From the NCBI GenBank assembly GCA_040285825.1, contig JAUPSS010000003.1:558001-622000 (forward strand): DNA of 64,000 nt, given 5' to 3'. Position 1 is the first letter of the stretch. Every line of letters starts with the position of its first letter. The notes beneath the pieces were generated by a model. It was not told the origin of the DNA. It saw only the letters and a list, made by a program, of their open reading frames with translations, and did not search any database. A program made the translations under genes and the position numbers. This DNA is from Eukaryota sp. TZLM1-RC. Lineage: Eukaryota; Metamonada: BaSk clade. Of this stretch, positions 40,419 through 51,101 are shown one piece after another.

Positions 40419-40996
40419 GTGGTGTCATTTCAACTCTATTGTATGTCAAAATCACACAGAATTGTTTCCTATTTAGAACCATTACTTTCCCGTTTGGTTG
40501 ATGAAGATGCTTTGAATTCGTTCGGTCGAAATAGCGGTGATTTAATGCTTGAAGGTCTTGAAGGTACTACTATTATTACAGATGTGAGATCCACTGATGT
40601 TTGTAATGATTCTTTTATTCCAATGGCTCAATCAAAATATAGGAACCCCTTTACTGTTTCCGAAAAAGCCAAAATTGAGAAATACAAAGCAAAATTGTTA
40701 TCCTTGAATGCAGAATCGCATACTAATTATGTCCTCTGTCCATTTGCAGTTTCCCTTCATGGCACGCTTGGACCTCTTGCTTTGTCTTATCTGGATGATT
40801 TTGTTGAAATTGTGAAACAACGTACTGGAAGAGTTTTTGGCAAGAGTTTTTGGCAATACAGAATTGTATTTTCAATTTTCAAAGGTGTTGTTCCCCTATT
40901 ATCTTCGGCTTAGTTATCTCTTGGACGCGTTTATGAAACAAAAACTTCCAGTCAATTCTTCTTGGCTGATTTGGGTTATGAAGACATAGAATTTTA
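40419..40996 (+). mobile_element. LINE subfamily D 3' part
   Basis: 164 open codons (40419-40913) with EPLLSRLVDEDAL, SGDLMLEGLEGTTIITDVRS (endonuclease-like core) and WQYRIVFSIFKG. A TAG, then in frame LSLGRVYETKTSSQFFLADL to the end EDIEF at 40996. An A/T-rich tail follows. 5' truncated. Confidence 0.7.
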
Positions 40997-41280
40997 ACCT
41001 TGTTGTATAGTTTTTTTATTGTAATAAAAAAAATTAAAAAAAAGTAACAATACAATAAATTTTGAGACAAGAACTACTATTCTACCATCAGCAACTCAAA
41101 TCTTCATGTATTCGTCAAGTAGTTTAATTCTAAACAACTGAAGTTTTTGCTTTATAATGAAAACAATAAGCCTTCAGTCTCTCAAACCAAAATGTTGAGT
41201 ATTCAAGTCTTTCTTAAAACAAAGTCTTTCCCTAACTTCCTACTTCTTCATATCCATTCTTTATCCCCTCTTTTGGACCT

Positions 41281-44200
41281 ATGGTCTATGACATTGTACG
41301 TTCTGATGCAATACCTAAACAAATGTATGTTCCTTCACACGAACCAACTGTAGTACAAAACTTCAATTTGGTTTACTGACACCAACTGAAATACAACAAA
41401 TGTCTGAACTTGAGGTTGTACATAAAGAACTCTATGACCCATCCACCCGTAACCCTAAACCTCATGGTATGCTTGATAGACGTCTTGGTATCGCAAACAA
41501 AACTACTTGTTGTCAAACCTGTGGTCTCCTTCTTGCTGACTGTGTTGGCCACTATGCTTTCTTAGATCTACCCCTCCCTGTCTTCCACATTGGTCATCTT
41601 CGAGCTATCCAAAACATCCTTCAGTCCATATGTAAGGTTTGCTCAAGATGCTTATTACCACCTGATCTTGCAAACAAGTACAGACCCATACTTAAAAATC
41701 CTGATCTTGAATACGATAAAAGAAAAGCTATTGCAAAGATGTTGTTGACAACCTGCAAAAAGACTTTCAACTGTCTCTATTGTGAGCATATCAATGGTTC
41801 AATTAAAAAGGTACCACCACTCTGTTTAAATCACGTTATTGATAGGGAAACCAAAGAATTGACTCCTTTGATTGTGTTTCAACTGTTCCAAAACATTCCA
41901 GACCAAGATGTGCTACTCTTTGGAATGATTCCATCTCAATCTAGACCAGAGCACTTATTGTTTTCAAGGGTCCTAGTGCCTCCTGTTTGCATCCGTCCTT
42001 CCGTGACCACCGACATGTCTGGTGGTTCTAATGAAGATGATCTCACAGTCAAGCTAGCAGAGGTCTTGCATATAAGCGGAATGGTTAAGGACAAAATGGA
42101 TAAAGGTTTGAGTGCCAACAATATTTTTGAGTTGTGGAGTTATTTGTCACAGCAATTAGGTTTGTATATCAACTCTGAGTCCCCTGGTCTAGCACCTGTT
42201 GGTTTTGGAAAGACAAAACCAATTAGGGCTCTTTGTCAACGACTCAAAGGAAAACACGGGAGGTTTAGGGGTAATCTCAGTGGTAAAAGAGTTGATTTCA
42301 GTGGAAGAACGGTTATTTCACCAGATCCAAACCTTGCAATCTCTCAAGTGGGAGTTCCTGTGTTAGTTGCCAAGGTGCTGACGTTTCCAGAGACGGTCAA
42401 TAAAGGTAATGTTGAGCGATTGAGAAGTTTTGTTTTGAATGGAGCTTATAAGTATCCTGGTGCTAATTATATTGTTCAAGCTGATGGTATAAGAAAGTGG
42501 TTAGCATTTGGTGATTTAGAGAAAGCTGCTAGATCAATCAAATATGGTGACGTGATTGAACGGCATCTGATCGATGATGACGTGGTTCTTTTTAACCGCC
42601 AACCGTCTCTTCATACTCTCTCTATAATGGCACACAGGGTCAGAGTTCACCCCCATCGTACATTTAGGTTCAACGAATGTGTATGTACCCCTTACAATGC
42701 TGATTTTGATGGTGATGAAATGAACCTTCACGTACCTCAAACTTATGAAGCGAAAGCTGAGGCCGTTCACCTGATGGCAAGCACAAAGAATATTGTTACC
42801 CCGAAGAATGGAGAGCCTTTGATTGCTGCCACTCAGGATTTTATTACTACTGCTTTCTTAATTACTCAGAAAGATGTGTTTTATGATCGAATCACCTTTT
42901 GTAACATTATTTCTTTTTGTTATGATGCTAGTGAGCGAATCGAATTACCCCCTCCTAGTATAATTAAACCAAAAGCACTGTGGACTGGAAAGCAGGTGAT
43001 TTCTATTCTTTTAAGACCAAGAAAATCAATTCCTACCAAGTTTCACCTTGAAGTTGAAGGAAAGTCATACGTCAAGGGCAGAGGCGTGGAGTGTCCAGCT
43101 GATGGTTATGTTGTCATTAGGAACGGGGAATTACTGCTCGGTAATCTTGATAAAACACTAACTGGAGGATCTAAGAAGAGTTTATTCTACTCGCTCAATA
43201 TGAGAAATTCTTCAGAAACAGCTGCAAGAGCCATGCTTTTACTATCCAAACTTTCTGGTCGCTGGATCGGAACCAGGGGGTTTTCCATTGGTGTTGGCGA
43301 TGTTTCTCCATCAGATAGATTAGAGTTACTCAAGGAAGACCTACTTATCCAGGGTTATAAGCATTGTGATGAGTTGATTTCAAAGTTTCTTTCAGGGGAT
43401 TTGATTCCGCAACCAGGCTGCAACGCTGAACAAACCCTTGAAGCACAGATTAATGGTACCCTATCTCAAATCAGAGAAGATGTTGGTAAGGTTTGTTTGA
43501 AGGAACTTCACCACACAAATGCTCCTTTAATTATGGCTGTCTGTGGATCAAAGGGTTCTACCATCAACATTTCCCAAATGGTTGCTTGTGTGGGTCAACA
43601 GACTGTTTCTGGAGGTCGAGCTCCCAATGGATTCCAAGATCGAACCCTGCCACACTTCAAGTTATTTGACAAGTCTCCTAATGCAAAGGGTTTTGTCGCC
43701 AATTCTTTCTTTTCCGGCCTCACCGCACCAGAGTTCTTCTTTCATACAATGGCAGGGAGAGAAGGCTTGGTGGATACCGCTGTCAAGACGGCTGACACTG
43801 GTTATATGCAGAGAAGACTTATGAAGGCCTTTGAAGATGTCGTTGTCTGTTATGACGGAACGGTCCGCACCTCTGATAAAGGAATTGTACAGTTCAGCTA
43901 TGGAGGAGATGCTTTAGATCCTGCTCTGATGGAGTCTGATTCAGTCTTGGTTGATTTCCAAAAGTCATTGGACTGTGTAAGGCTTGAGTGTACAGGTTCG
44001 GAAGGTGACGTCATGTTAACCTCATCAAATCTACTTGATTACGCACGATTGATTCTTCCTAGTTTTGAAATTGAGCTCACTTTGTCACGTGACATTTTGA
44101 GTCCATCAGATTTGATTGAAGTGAGTCATTGGGAGAAGCTTGAATCTTGTGTGTTTGTTAACCAAATATGGCAATTTCTGCACAACTTGACCATCAAACT

Positions 44201-45386
44201 GTCCAATCAACCCAAAATGAACGCCTTGTCCTTTTCCCAACTCAAGTACTTTTTACACGAATGTCGACTCCGCTACGATAAAGGAAAGGTTCAGCCGGGT
44301 TCAGCAGTGGGTGCTCTTGCTGCCCAATCCATTGGAGAACCAGCCACTCAAATGACTTTAAAAACTTTCCATTTCGCTGGTGTAGCCTCTATGAACATCA
44401 CTCTAGGGGTTCCCAGAATCAAGGAAATCATCAATGCTGCCAACAATATCAGCACTCCTGTGGTGACTGCCAGTCTTGTAAACTCTAAATCTGAACAAGC
44501 TGCTCGTATTGTCAAGGGTAAAATTGAAAGTACTAGATTGAAGGATGTTTGCTTGTCCATTTCAGAGGTAATCAAAAGGGATGCAATGTATGTATCTGTT
44601 GTGCTAAACAAGGAAGTAATTAATCAGTTGCAGTTACCTATAACATCTCATTCGATGAGGGAGTCAATATTACGTCATCCGAAGCTCAAAATTCCAGATG
44701 ATCACGTGATTGCCACATCAGCATCAGAAGTTCGAGTTCTACCCTCTGGCAGAATGTTGAAAGGAAACAGAAAATCAAAGGGCGAGTCCAACGTCATCTT
44801 TGCTCTTCAACTTCTTATGAACATGCTTCCCGATGTCATTGTTTGTGGTTTTCCTTCTGTCAAGAGAGCAGTCATTAATGACACTGGAATGGAATATAAC
44901 CTCTTGGTAGAAGGTGATGGGTGCCTAGCTGATGTAATTTCAGTTCCTGGTATAGTAGCAAAGTCAACTACAGCAAACCATGTACCAGAGGTTGTCAAAG
45001 TACTTGGAATTGAAGCAGGAAGAACTACTATCATTAATGAAATGACTTCCTTGTTAGAGGCTCACGGTATGAAAGTAGATTTGAGACACATAATGCTCTT
45101 ATCTGATTTGATGACATTTAAAGGCAAATTGCTAGGAATCACTCGGTTTGGTCTGTCTGGAATGAAATGTTCTCCTCTCATGTTGGCATCTTTTGAGAAA
45201 ACAACCGACCATTTATTTGATGCTGCTTTTTATGGATCAAGTGACCCTGTTGCGGGGGTATCTGAGAGAATCATTTTTGGTGGACAGTTACCCATAGGAA
45301 CCGGGGTGTTTCAGCTTATGCAGGATATTTCAGATGTTCGCCCCACTGGTTTGGATAAACCTCCGCCATTGCTGTTGTACACTTGA
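41281..45386 (+). CDS. RNA polymerase III largest subunit RPC1 (POLR3A), two exons
   Basis: Largest subunit of the polymerase that makes tRNA, 5S and U6 RNA. The long frame (from 41400) lacks the expected N-terminus. A 44-nt first exon (41281-41324, MVYDIVRSDAIPKQ) joined across a 29-nt intron (41325-41353) gives PKQITKLQFGLLTPTEI, which fits the start of RPC1 proteins. Total 1358 aa (human 1390). Seen: clamp zinc region CCQTCGLLLADCVGHY, DFSGRTVISPDPNL, the catalytic NADFDGDEMNLH (around residue 463) whose three Asp bind Mg, the bridge/trigger region (GREGLVDTAVKTADTGYMQR; QMTLKTFHFAG), and no CTD heptads. Conserved with RPC1 rather than RPB1/RPA1 (for example VPRIKEIINAANNISTPV). Confidence 0.95.
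41325..41353 (+). other. 29-nt intron in RPC1
   Basis: GTATGT donor and CAACTGTAG acceptor, phase 2. Excision connects the short first exon to the long frame and recreates the conserved N-terminus. Confidence 0.8.
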
Positions 45387-45573
45387 ATTGGGGTTTAATT
45401 GTGCCTTGATTTTGTAGTTTTTTGACGACACTTGATTAGAATTCTATTATATTTTGACTTGATTTTTTTAATTAATTATTACTCTGTTATTTATCCAAAA
45501 TTAAAATTATACACAATTCAATAAATTATTGATTTTTTAAACATGATTGTCGTTATATTTCGTCATTTTTGTG

Positions 45574-45873
45574 TCATTTCTTAACTTTCTTCCACAGATA
45601 TCCTTCGTCTACCAGATCCTGTAAGACCGAGAGGTCCCCAATAATCTCATCATCAATCGTTAGAACAGGTATGTAGTCAATGTTACCACCAAACAAATCT
45701 TTAAGATGGTCCACTTCTTCTGGAAAGAGAGTAAGGTCAATCTCACAGAAAGGTATGTATAGCGATTCAAGCAACATTCGCATTGCGGCACATTCGGAAA
45801 CTTTGCCACTGATAATAGAAAGAGATGTAGTGTAGAGTTTGATGTCTCGAAACTCCGTGGGTTTTGGACACAT
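45574..45873 (-). CDS. Glutaredoxin/SH3BGRL-like thioredoxin-fold protein
   Basis: A protein of 99 aa: KLYTTSLSIISGKVSECAAM, helix, FCEIDLT, then the cis-Pro strand YIPVLTIDDEIIGDL and a final helix LQDLVDEGYL. This is the full beta-alpha-beta...cis-Pro-beta order of a glutaredoxin fold. The CxxC or CxxS active site is absent (SGKVSEC at that place), as in SH3BGRL-type and other redox-inactive members, so it is probably a binding rather than redox protein. Convergent with RPC1, 187 bp apart. Confidence 0.7.
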   Translation of the reverse strand: MCPKPTEFRDIKLYTTSLSIISGKVSECAAMRMLLESLYIPFCEIDLTLFPEEVDHLKDLFGGNIDYIPVLTIDDEIIGDLSVLQDLVDEGYLWKKVKK

Positions 45874-46115
45874 CGGCTAATAGCACAACAATGTCAAAAG
45901 GTAGCAACCTGCTGAGATTAATCAGATTAATTTCTCCGAGATTGAGAGAGATTTTTTTTGAATAACTTAATTTGTTTTCACAAATACAATCTAGAAATCA
46001 ATATCTTCAAAACAAGCTTCCACACCATCAATCCGTACATTTTGAAAACACTTTTATACTATAATTTTCTCTAAAAGTGTTTGATTATTATTTATTTGTC
46101 TTACTTCAAGTTCAA

Positions 46116-46509
46116 TTAGTCATCTTCTGCAAGGTTAAGACTAAATCTGTCCGATTCAAACCTAAGGTGAGCAACAATTTGATACAAACTCTCTGCCATC
46201 TACCACACACTGGGTGATGAGCCACTCAACCGGAATCATGGAAAATTTTGGGTTTGATGTTCGGATTTCTTGCTCTAATTCAGGTAGAATGTCATCTTCA
46301 AAGAACTGCAGTGCTTCACAAAGGCTTTTTGAATGCTGAACAACTGAATGAAACATATGTTGAAGTTTTCCATCTAGAATTCGTTCCAATTGTTGGATTA
46401 CCCACATTTCAGCATCAGTGATTGATGGGGCAAATGTCACTTTTGTTGTGGAACCAGAGCCATCAGAGTTGGCAATTACCAACACCACACACAAGGGAGG
46501 TGTCTCCAT
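46116..46509 (-). CDS. Unrecognised 120-aa protein, probably two exons
   Basis: The frame from 46509 (METPPLCVVLVIANSDGSG) stops at 46162. The overlapping frame SLYQIVAHLRFESDRFSLNL ending EDD at 46116 looks like the true C-terminus. A 31-nt GT...AG intron at 46200-46230 would join the two in phase 0. The protein is helical in the middle (WVIQQLERILDGKL). No family recognised. If the splice is wrong, the alternative is a 115-aa protein. Confidence 0.5.
46200..46230 (-). other. Probable 31-nt intron in the 120-aa gene
   Basis: GTTGAG donor and GTGTGGTAG acceptor on the minus strand. Less typical than the other tiny introns because there is no CTAAT. Supported mainly by frame and length. Confidence 0.45.
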
Positions 46510-46816
46510 TAGTAGTTAGTGGGCATCTTGCTGAATTTTCAAAACAAGATATCACTTGTCCTCCATGACTTAATTTTGTCAGTACATAATAGCTCTAGAG
46601 TAACCTCAGTGGAAATTTGAAAGTGTTTTCTCAGGATTTTCAGACAATAGAAATTAGGGTTCTGTTGTGGAGGTCTTGGTTTCATGACTTATTACAGATA
46701 GTATTCTTTTTGGAAGCAAGTAACACATCATTCTATTAATTCTGTACTTTCAGTGAGAATATAATTTTTTTCAATAACAAAAGTATAAACAAAAAGACTT
46801 TAATCTAAAATTACAA

Positions 46817-47883
46817 TTACTCATTCAAATCAAGTAAAAAATCATTAGCATTTTCATCAGTAGAGACATGGCGTTTGGTTGAAGCAGGAGACAGTACCCG
46901 TCTAGCATCTTTTGGGGGACTTATTTGTTTGAGTATAGGTCGTTTCAGGGTGGGTAATGGATTCTTTCTGGGCAATAATGGAGACACAAATTTTCCCTTA
47001 ACACCTTTTGAGAATCCTGGTTTAAAGCAGTACATTGATCTTGCTTTAGGCTGTTCTGTTTCATCTGCTGGATTTTCACTGAGATTAGACGACCATTATG
47101 TACATACGTTTGCTGATTTTGGTTATTCACAATGGTTTCCAATTCGTATAATTGTCCCTCAATTGTAGCTACCTGTGTCATCAAAGATCTTTTGGTATCC
47201 ATACGAAGTTCCAAACTTCGGGATAGCTGATCTCGTTTATCATTAAGGTAATCATTGTTCTGCAGTAGATTTGCAATCTTCTTCTTCTTTTCATCAAGTT
47301 CAATTATGAGGGCAGCAACAATTTTTGTCTTTCTTTGCTCTTCATTGTTTAAATCCTCTAGTTTTATGTGCATGTTCTTAATTTCCTCTTCCAATTTTTC
47401 TGTTTTCTCTTCAACATTGTTTGAGTATCCATTCCAGTCTAATTCGCGCACTTCCTGCTGGATAGATTTCATTACAAGTACAAATCTTTGTCTAAAATTA
47501 GGGCGGTCAAGGCATACAGAGATTCATTATCACGCTGTTTCAAATTTCGCATATCATCTGCAATTATCTTGTGGTCATTCTTATATGATTCTATTTCCTT
47601 ACATGCAATTTCTAGATCAGCTTCAAGGACGGAGTTTTTACTTTTGCACCTGTGTATTTCGCTGAAATTAGTTTGAAATGATGTGAAAATACACTTGTAA
47701 TTCTCTGCACGAATGGACCAGATCCTTGGTTGTTTGTTGAATATGCCTTGATTCTTCTACAAAGGCTTCTTTCTGAAGTCGAATTTTCTTCACTTCTTGT
47801 TGTCGTTCATCATATTGCTGCTGTAATTTCTGCAACTCAGTGAAGAGGGTGTGTAAAGATGGCCCCTCCTCATTCAGGGACAT
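46817..47883 (-). CDS. Unrecognised coiled-coil protein, four exons with 26-31-nt introns
   Basis: The gene is visible only as frames that change three times. At each change there is a GTAT...CTAAT(T/C)T(C/T)AG unit: exons 47693-47883, 47518-47661, 47108-47491 and 46817-47078; introns 47662-47692 (31 nt), 47492-47517 (26 nt) and 47079-47107 (29 nt), all phase 2. Splicing gives 326 aa. Residues ~10-235 are coiled coil (TELQKLQQQYDERQQEVKK; EEKTEKLEEEIKNMHIKLED). The tail is basic and Pro-rich (KRPILKQISPPKDARRVLSP) and ends acidic. Composition suggests a cytoskeletal or centrosomal protein, but the family is not recognised. Divergent from the XRCC4-like gene, 116 bp apart. Confidence 0.8.
47079..47107 (-). 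other. 29-nt intron
   Basis: GTATGT donor, CTAATCTCAG acceptor (minus strand), phase 2. Joins NQNQQT to ENPADETEQP. Confidence 0.85.
47492..47517 (-). other. 26-nt intron
   Basis: GTATGC donor, CTAATTTTAG acceptor (minus strand), phase 2. Joins RDNESL to QRFVLVM. The shortest intron inferred here. Confidence 0.8.
47662..47692 (-). other. 31-nt intron
   Basis: GTATTT donor, ACTAATTTCAG acceptor (minus strand), phase 2. Joins SCRELQ to VEIHRCKS. Confidence 0.85.
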
Positions 47884-47999
47884 TTTAGAGGTACGGAAAT
47901 GAGGACAGTATGGGTGAATTGGGTAGCAGGGAAACTCTCTATTATTTTGGGGAAACTGAATTTTGTTTTAGATAAATCTTGAAACTTAATTGGAGTGCG

Positions 48000-48479
48000 A
48001 TGCATTGGAGTGTTGGTCATTTTGCTTCAAAGAGGACACTCTTAGTACTTGAAACTTATCCTCAATCATGGGTTGTCAGTTTCACAGATGGCAATGCTTT
48101 GTACAGAGCAGAGCTCAATAAAACAGATTCTGAACAGTTCAACACCTACATTTTGTATAGAACAGACGTCAGCGCTTTTGAAAAACTCCTACAAACTTCG
48201 TGTGATACACGTCATGAGTTTGTCTTCGATCAAGGATCTGCGGTGGCTACTTGTCATTCCGGTAAGCAGTCATTGGCTATAACACTTCATCCAGTATCTC
48301 ATGACACTCAAGGGGAAATTTCCGCGTTATTTTTCAAGGTACTTAGCAATGTCAAGGAAAGTTCCTCTCTGCCAGAAGAGCATTGTGACACGGAATTGTC
48401 AGTTACTCCAGCAATCAAGTCCAGAACCCGAAGCAAGATCAATTTGCCGGGAATTCCCCAAAAGAGGCGGAGGAAGTGA
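48000..48479 (+). CDS. XRCC4/XLF/PAXX-superfamily-like protein
   Basis: A protein of 159 aa from the ATG at 48000. The central part PQSWVVSFTDGNALYRAELN resembles the head-domain core of XRCC4 (FVITLTDGHSAWTGTV). The following FEKLL and FVFDQGSAVATCHSGKQSLA fit the beta strands of that fold, then a helix and a basic tail (SRTRSKINLPGIPQKRRRK). Total length is close to PAXX, which joins XRCC4 and XLF in non-homologous end joining at DNA breaks. The similarity is structural-pattern level only. It could instead be another small protein with the same fold. Transcribed away from the four-exon coiled-coil gene. Confidence 0.45.
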   Translation: MHWSVGHFASKRTLLVLETYPQSWVVSFTDGNALYRAELNKTDSEQFNTYILYRTDVSAFEKLLQTSCDTRHEFVFDQGSAVATCHSGKQSLAITLHPVSHDTQGEISALFFKVLSNVKESSSLPEEHCDTELSVTPAIKSRTRSKINLPGIPQKRRRK

Positions 48480-48976
48480 TCCTTACATCTTAAAAACAAC
48501 TTTTTGTTTAAACTTTCTGTTGAATCGTTTTTGCTGTGTGCACATTTTTTTCTTGTTTTTGCCCTTGAACCATTAATTCTTCGAATTTCAACATTTTTCG
48601 TGCTTTTTCTATGTTGGACACTAAACTTTACAACTCTTGAATTGATTAAAATTATTATATTCTCTACCTATCAACAGGTTTTTTGTGTCTTTTTTGTGGA
48701 AAGATTTGAGAGGTTTATGTAAACGTTTTTTCATTAATTAGTTTTTTACTACACCTCACAGGAGAAGTTCACCAATATAGGCATAATGTATCATTTCCTA
48801 ATTTGTCCCAATAGCAATGTGTTTTTTACTGTTGATAAAACAAGTTTGTTTCACTTTTATGGTCCTAAATATATCAAAATTTCAGACATGCCTTCAGACA
48901 GGAAAGTTCTTTTGTGGGAAAAAAAAGTTTGCCCCATTTTCATACTTTTTCAGAGGATTCTACAACGTCTTCAAGA
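48480..48976. other. Intergenic, leader of the RRM gene
   Basis: T-rich DNA of about 500 bp with short frames only. Likely holds the 3' UTR of the XRCC4-like gene and promoter plus leader of the RRM gene. Confidence 0.5.
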
Positions 48977-50329
48977 ATGGCATCCAATCAACGTAACATC
49001 TGGGTAGGCGACCTTGCCCCTGAAAGTGATGACAATACTCTTCGTGCAATGTTTGACCATGTTGGTGACATTGAATCTATTAGAGTTATGCGTACACCTG
49101 ACTCAAACCTTTGTAGAGGCTATGGCTTTGTAACTTTTCGAACTCCAGAATCTGCCCTTCGTGCTGTTGAGCTTAACAATCAACCTATTCCTGGCACAAA
49201 TAGATATTATAAAATCAATTGGGGAAGTGGTGGCGGTGGCGGTTTCTCATCTGGTCCTCCTCCCGCAGTGGATGTCTCAATTTATGTTGGTGAATTGGAT
49301 CCTTCAGTCAATGATGAAGCTCTCTTTAATCTATTTAAACCTCAGTTCACCTCTGTACGTTCCGCTAAGGTTTTGACAGATCACTTTGGTAATAGTAAAG
49401 GTTTTGGCTTTGTCCGTTTTGCTGATGCTAATGAAGCTTCACAAGCCATTGTGAAAATGAATGGATTTATATTCTTTAACAGAAAAATTAAGGTCTCTAC
49501 ATCTTCTGGGAAGGGCAGCTTTGTAAACCCTAATCAAAGACATCCACACAGTTTTCATCAACCACAACCACCCCTGCACCAGGGAGGACCAGGAAGGACT
49601 TTCTCACATCATCAGCAGTACCGTGGTCCACCAAGAGGTGGAGAATTTCAAGCACCAGCACGGAAACGAGCAAACAGAGAACTACCATTGGAGGAGTCCA
49701 TAGCTGTTGCCATTTCAGTGGCTAGTGATCCTAAGGAAATTAACAATTCTACCGTCTTTGTTGGAAACTTACCTGGTAGAGTTTCTGAGGAAATTCTGTA
49801 TTCATCTTTTGGACAATATGGCCGAGTCGAGTCTGTCAAAGTTCTAGGGCAAAAGAACATAGCATTTGTATTGTTTTCTAATCATACTGAAGCAGCTAGC
49901 GCAATCACTGGCCTTCACAATCAGACGATATGTGGTAATCAGATCAGATTAGGTTGGGGTAAGGGGAATTTTGGTGCGGGCCAGAGGTCAGCACTTCACG
50001 AAAGTAGGTTTGGATCCCAACAGCCTGCTTCATTACCACAGGAAGTACCTCGTCAACATCCCAATAGTCACTCTTTCCATTCTCCATCGCCGCAAAATTT
50101 TCAACGTGGTAGACATCCTTATCAAGCATCGCCTCAACAACAACAACTACCCCCACAGACCTCGATTGCTCAATTGCCTCGATCTGAACCAGTTCCAGCC
50201 CATGTAGCCTTAACTCCACAGGTGTCGGAACCTGTACGAGTGTCTGAGCACCATATGGATCTTTGGGCGAAAGCAGTGCTGGACACAAGCGACCTTGAAC
50301 GTGTACAAATGTTCCAGTGTTTGACTTGA
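48977..50329 (+). CDS. Three-RRM RNA-binding protein, RBP45/47-NAM8-TIA1 group
   Basis: A protein of 450 aa from the Met at 48977 (MASNQRNIWVGDLAPES); the frame is open to 48914 but the family starts at the first RRM. RRM1 ~6-83 (IWVGDL RNP2; GYGFVTF RNP1), RRM2 ~97-172 (IYVGEL; KGFGFVRF), RRM3 ~255-330 (VFVGNL; KNIAFVLF, a degenerate RNP1), followed by IRLGWGKG and a Gln/Pro/His-rich tail. The order, the short third RRM and the IRLxWGK ending are characteristic of plant RBP45/47 and yeast NAM8/NGR1, close to TIA-1. Such proteins bind U-rich RNA in splicing, mRNA stability or stress granules. NAM8-type factors help 5' splice-site choice, notable given the tiny introns here (inference). Confidence 0.88.
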   Translation: MASNQRNIWVGDLAPESDDNTLRAMFDHVGDIESIRVMRTPDSNLCRGYGFVTFRTPESALRAVELNNQPIPGTNRYYKINWGSGGGGGFSSGPPPAVDVSIYVGELDPSVNDEALFNLFKPQFTSVRSAKVLTDHFGNSKGFGFVRFADANEASQAIVKMNGFIFFNRKIKVSTSSGKGSFVNPNQRHPHSFHQPQPPLHQGGPGRTFSHHQQYRGPPRGGEFQAPARKRANRELPLEESIAVAISVASDPKEINNSTVFVGNLPGRVSEEILYSSFGQYGRVESVKVLGQKNIAFVLFSNHTEAASAITGLHNQTICGNQIRLGWGKGNFGAGQRSALHESRFGSQQPASLPQEVPRQHPNSHSFHSPSPQNFQRGRHPYQASPQQQQLPPQTSIAQLPRSEPVPAHVALTPQVSEPVRVSEHHMDLWAKAVLDTSDLERVQMFQCLT

Positions 50330-50588
50330 TTTTTTTGTTTGGTTTAGTTTTGGTTTTATTAGAATTGTACTTTACTTCAGTTATACCATAGCCTCAGTCA
50401 AATTAGTGGTCAATTATGCTCTTTTTACCTAACATACCGTTTTTGTTGCAAACAAAATTTTGGATAAATAGCATTTCGTTGTTTTGTGAATCTTCTCCTC
50501 TTACATCGTTATCCTACTAGCTGATGTCACAGTCTTTGACCAGTGTTGGCGCTATAGGCTTATACAATATGAATAGCATAAACAAACA

Positions 50589-50967
50589 TTGATGGACGTT
50601 TTGTTGCCTCAACAGAGATTAAAAACGGTCAATACACAAGCCCAAGTTCATAGATTCAAACCACCTGAGCAATTTGACTTTTGGTTCCATATTATGGATT
50701 TAAAGCAACCAATGTTCTTTCAAAAGATTGATAAATTCAACAATATTATTTACACAGAAAGATGTAAAATTGCAGTAGAATTTGTTGGTCAGGATTTACA
50801 AGGTCAGAAATGTAAGCCAGACAACAAGGCCAGTATTTCTGATTTATATATTGATGTTGTTGAAGTCAATACTTTTTAAGATAAACAAATTGTTGTTTGT
50901 AATCCTAGAAAACGTAATTTCTTGTATTTTGGGAGAAAAAAAGGCAAGTTTTAATGCCAAGTTTTGA
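50589..50967 (+). pseudogene. Second copy of the repeated unrecognised gene
   Basis: Open at 50589-50879 (96 aa, MMDVLLPQQRLKTVNTQAQ ...), then in frame after a TAA continues DKQIVVCNPRKRNFL. It matches the minus-strand copy at 12232-12551 in PEQFDFW, KFNN, EGQKC/QGQKC and KASISDLYID, down to the VVC(D/N)P segment. Two copies 38 kb apart, both broken, show a mobile or viral family. Function unknown. Confidence 0.4.
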
Positions 50968-51101
50968 ACAAACAATCCTCACCGCAGCTATTGGATGAAC
51001 GACAAAAAAATGAAACAAATAAAACTAATTAATTAATTGTAACTGATTAATTAATTGAATAGTACACAAATAGGTAAACATTGAGTTGACAAAATCCAGT
51101 A

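Noticed and set aside
48914-48976. N-terminal extension of the three-RRM protein
   Set aside because: It is open by chance; the family begins at the RRM1 start, and Met 48977 is immediately before it.
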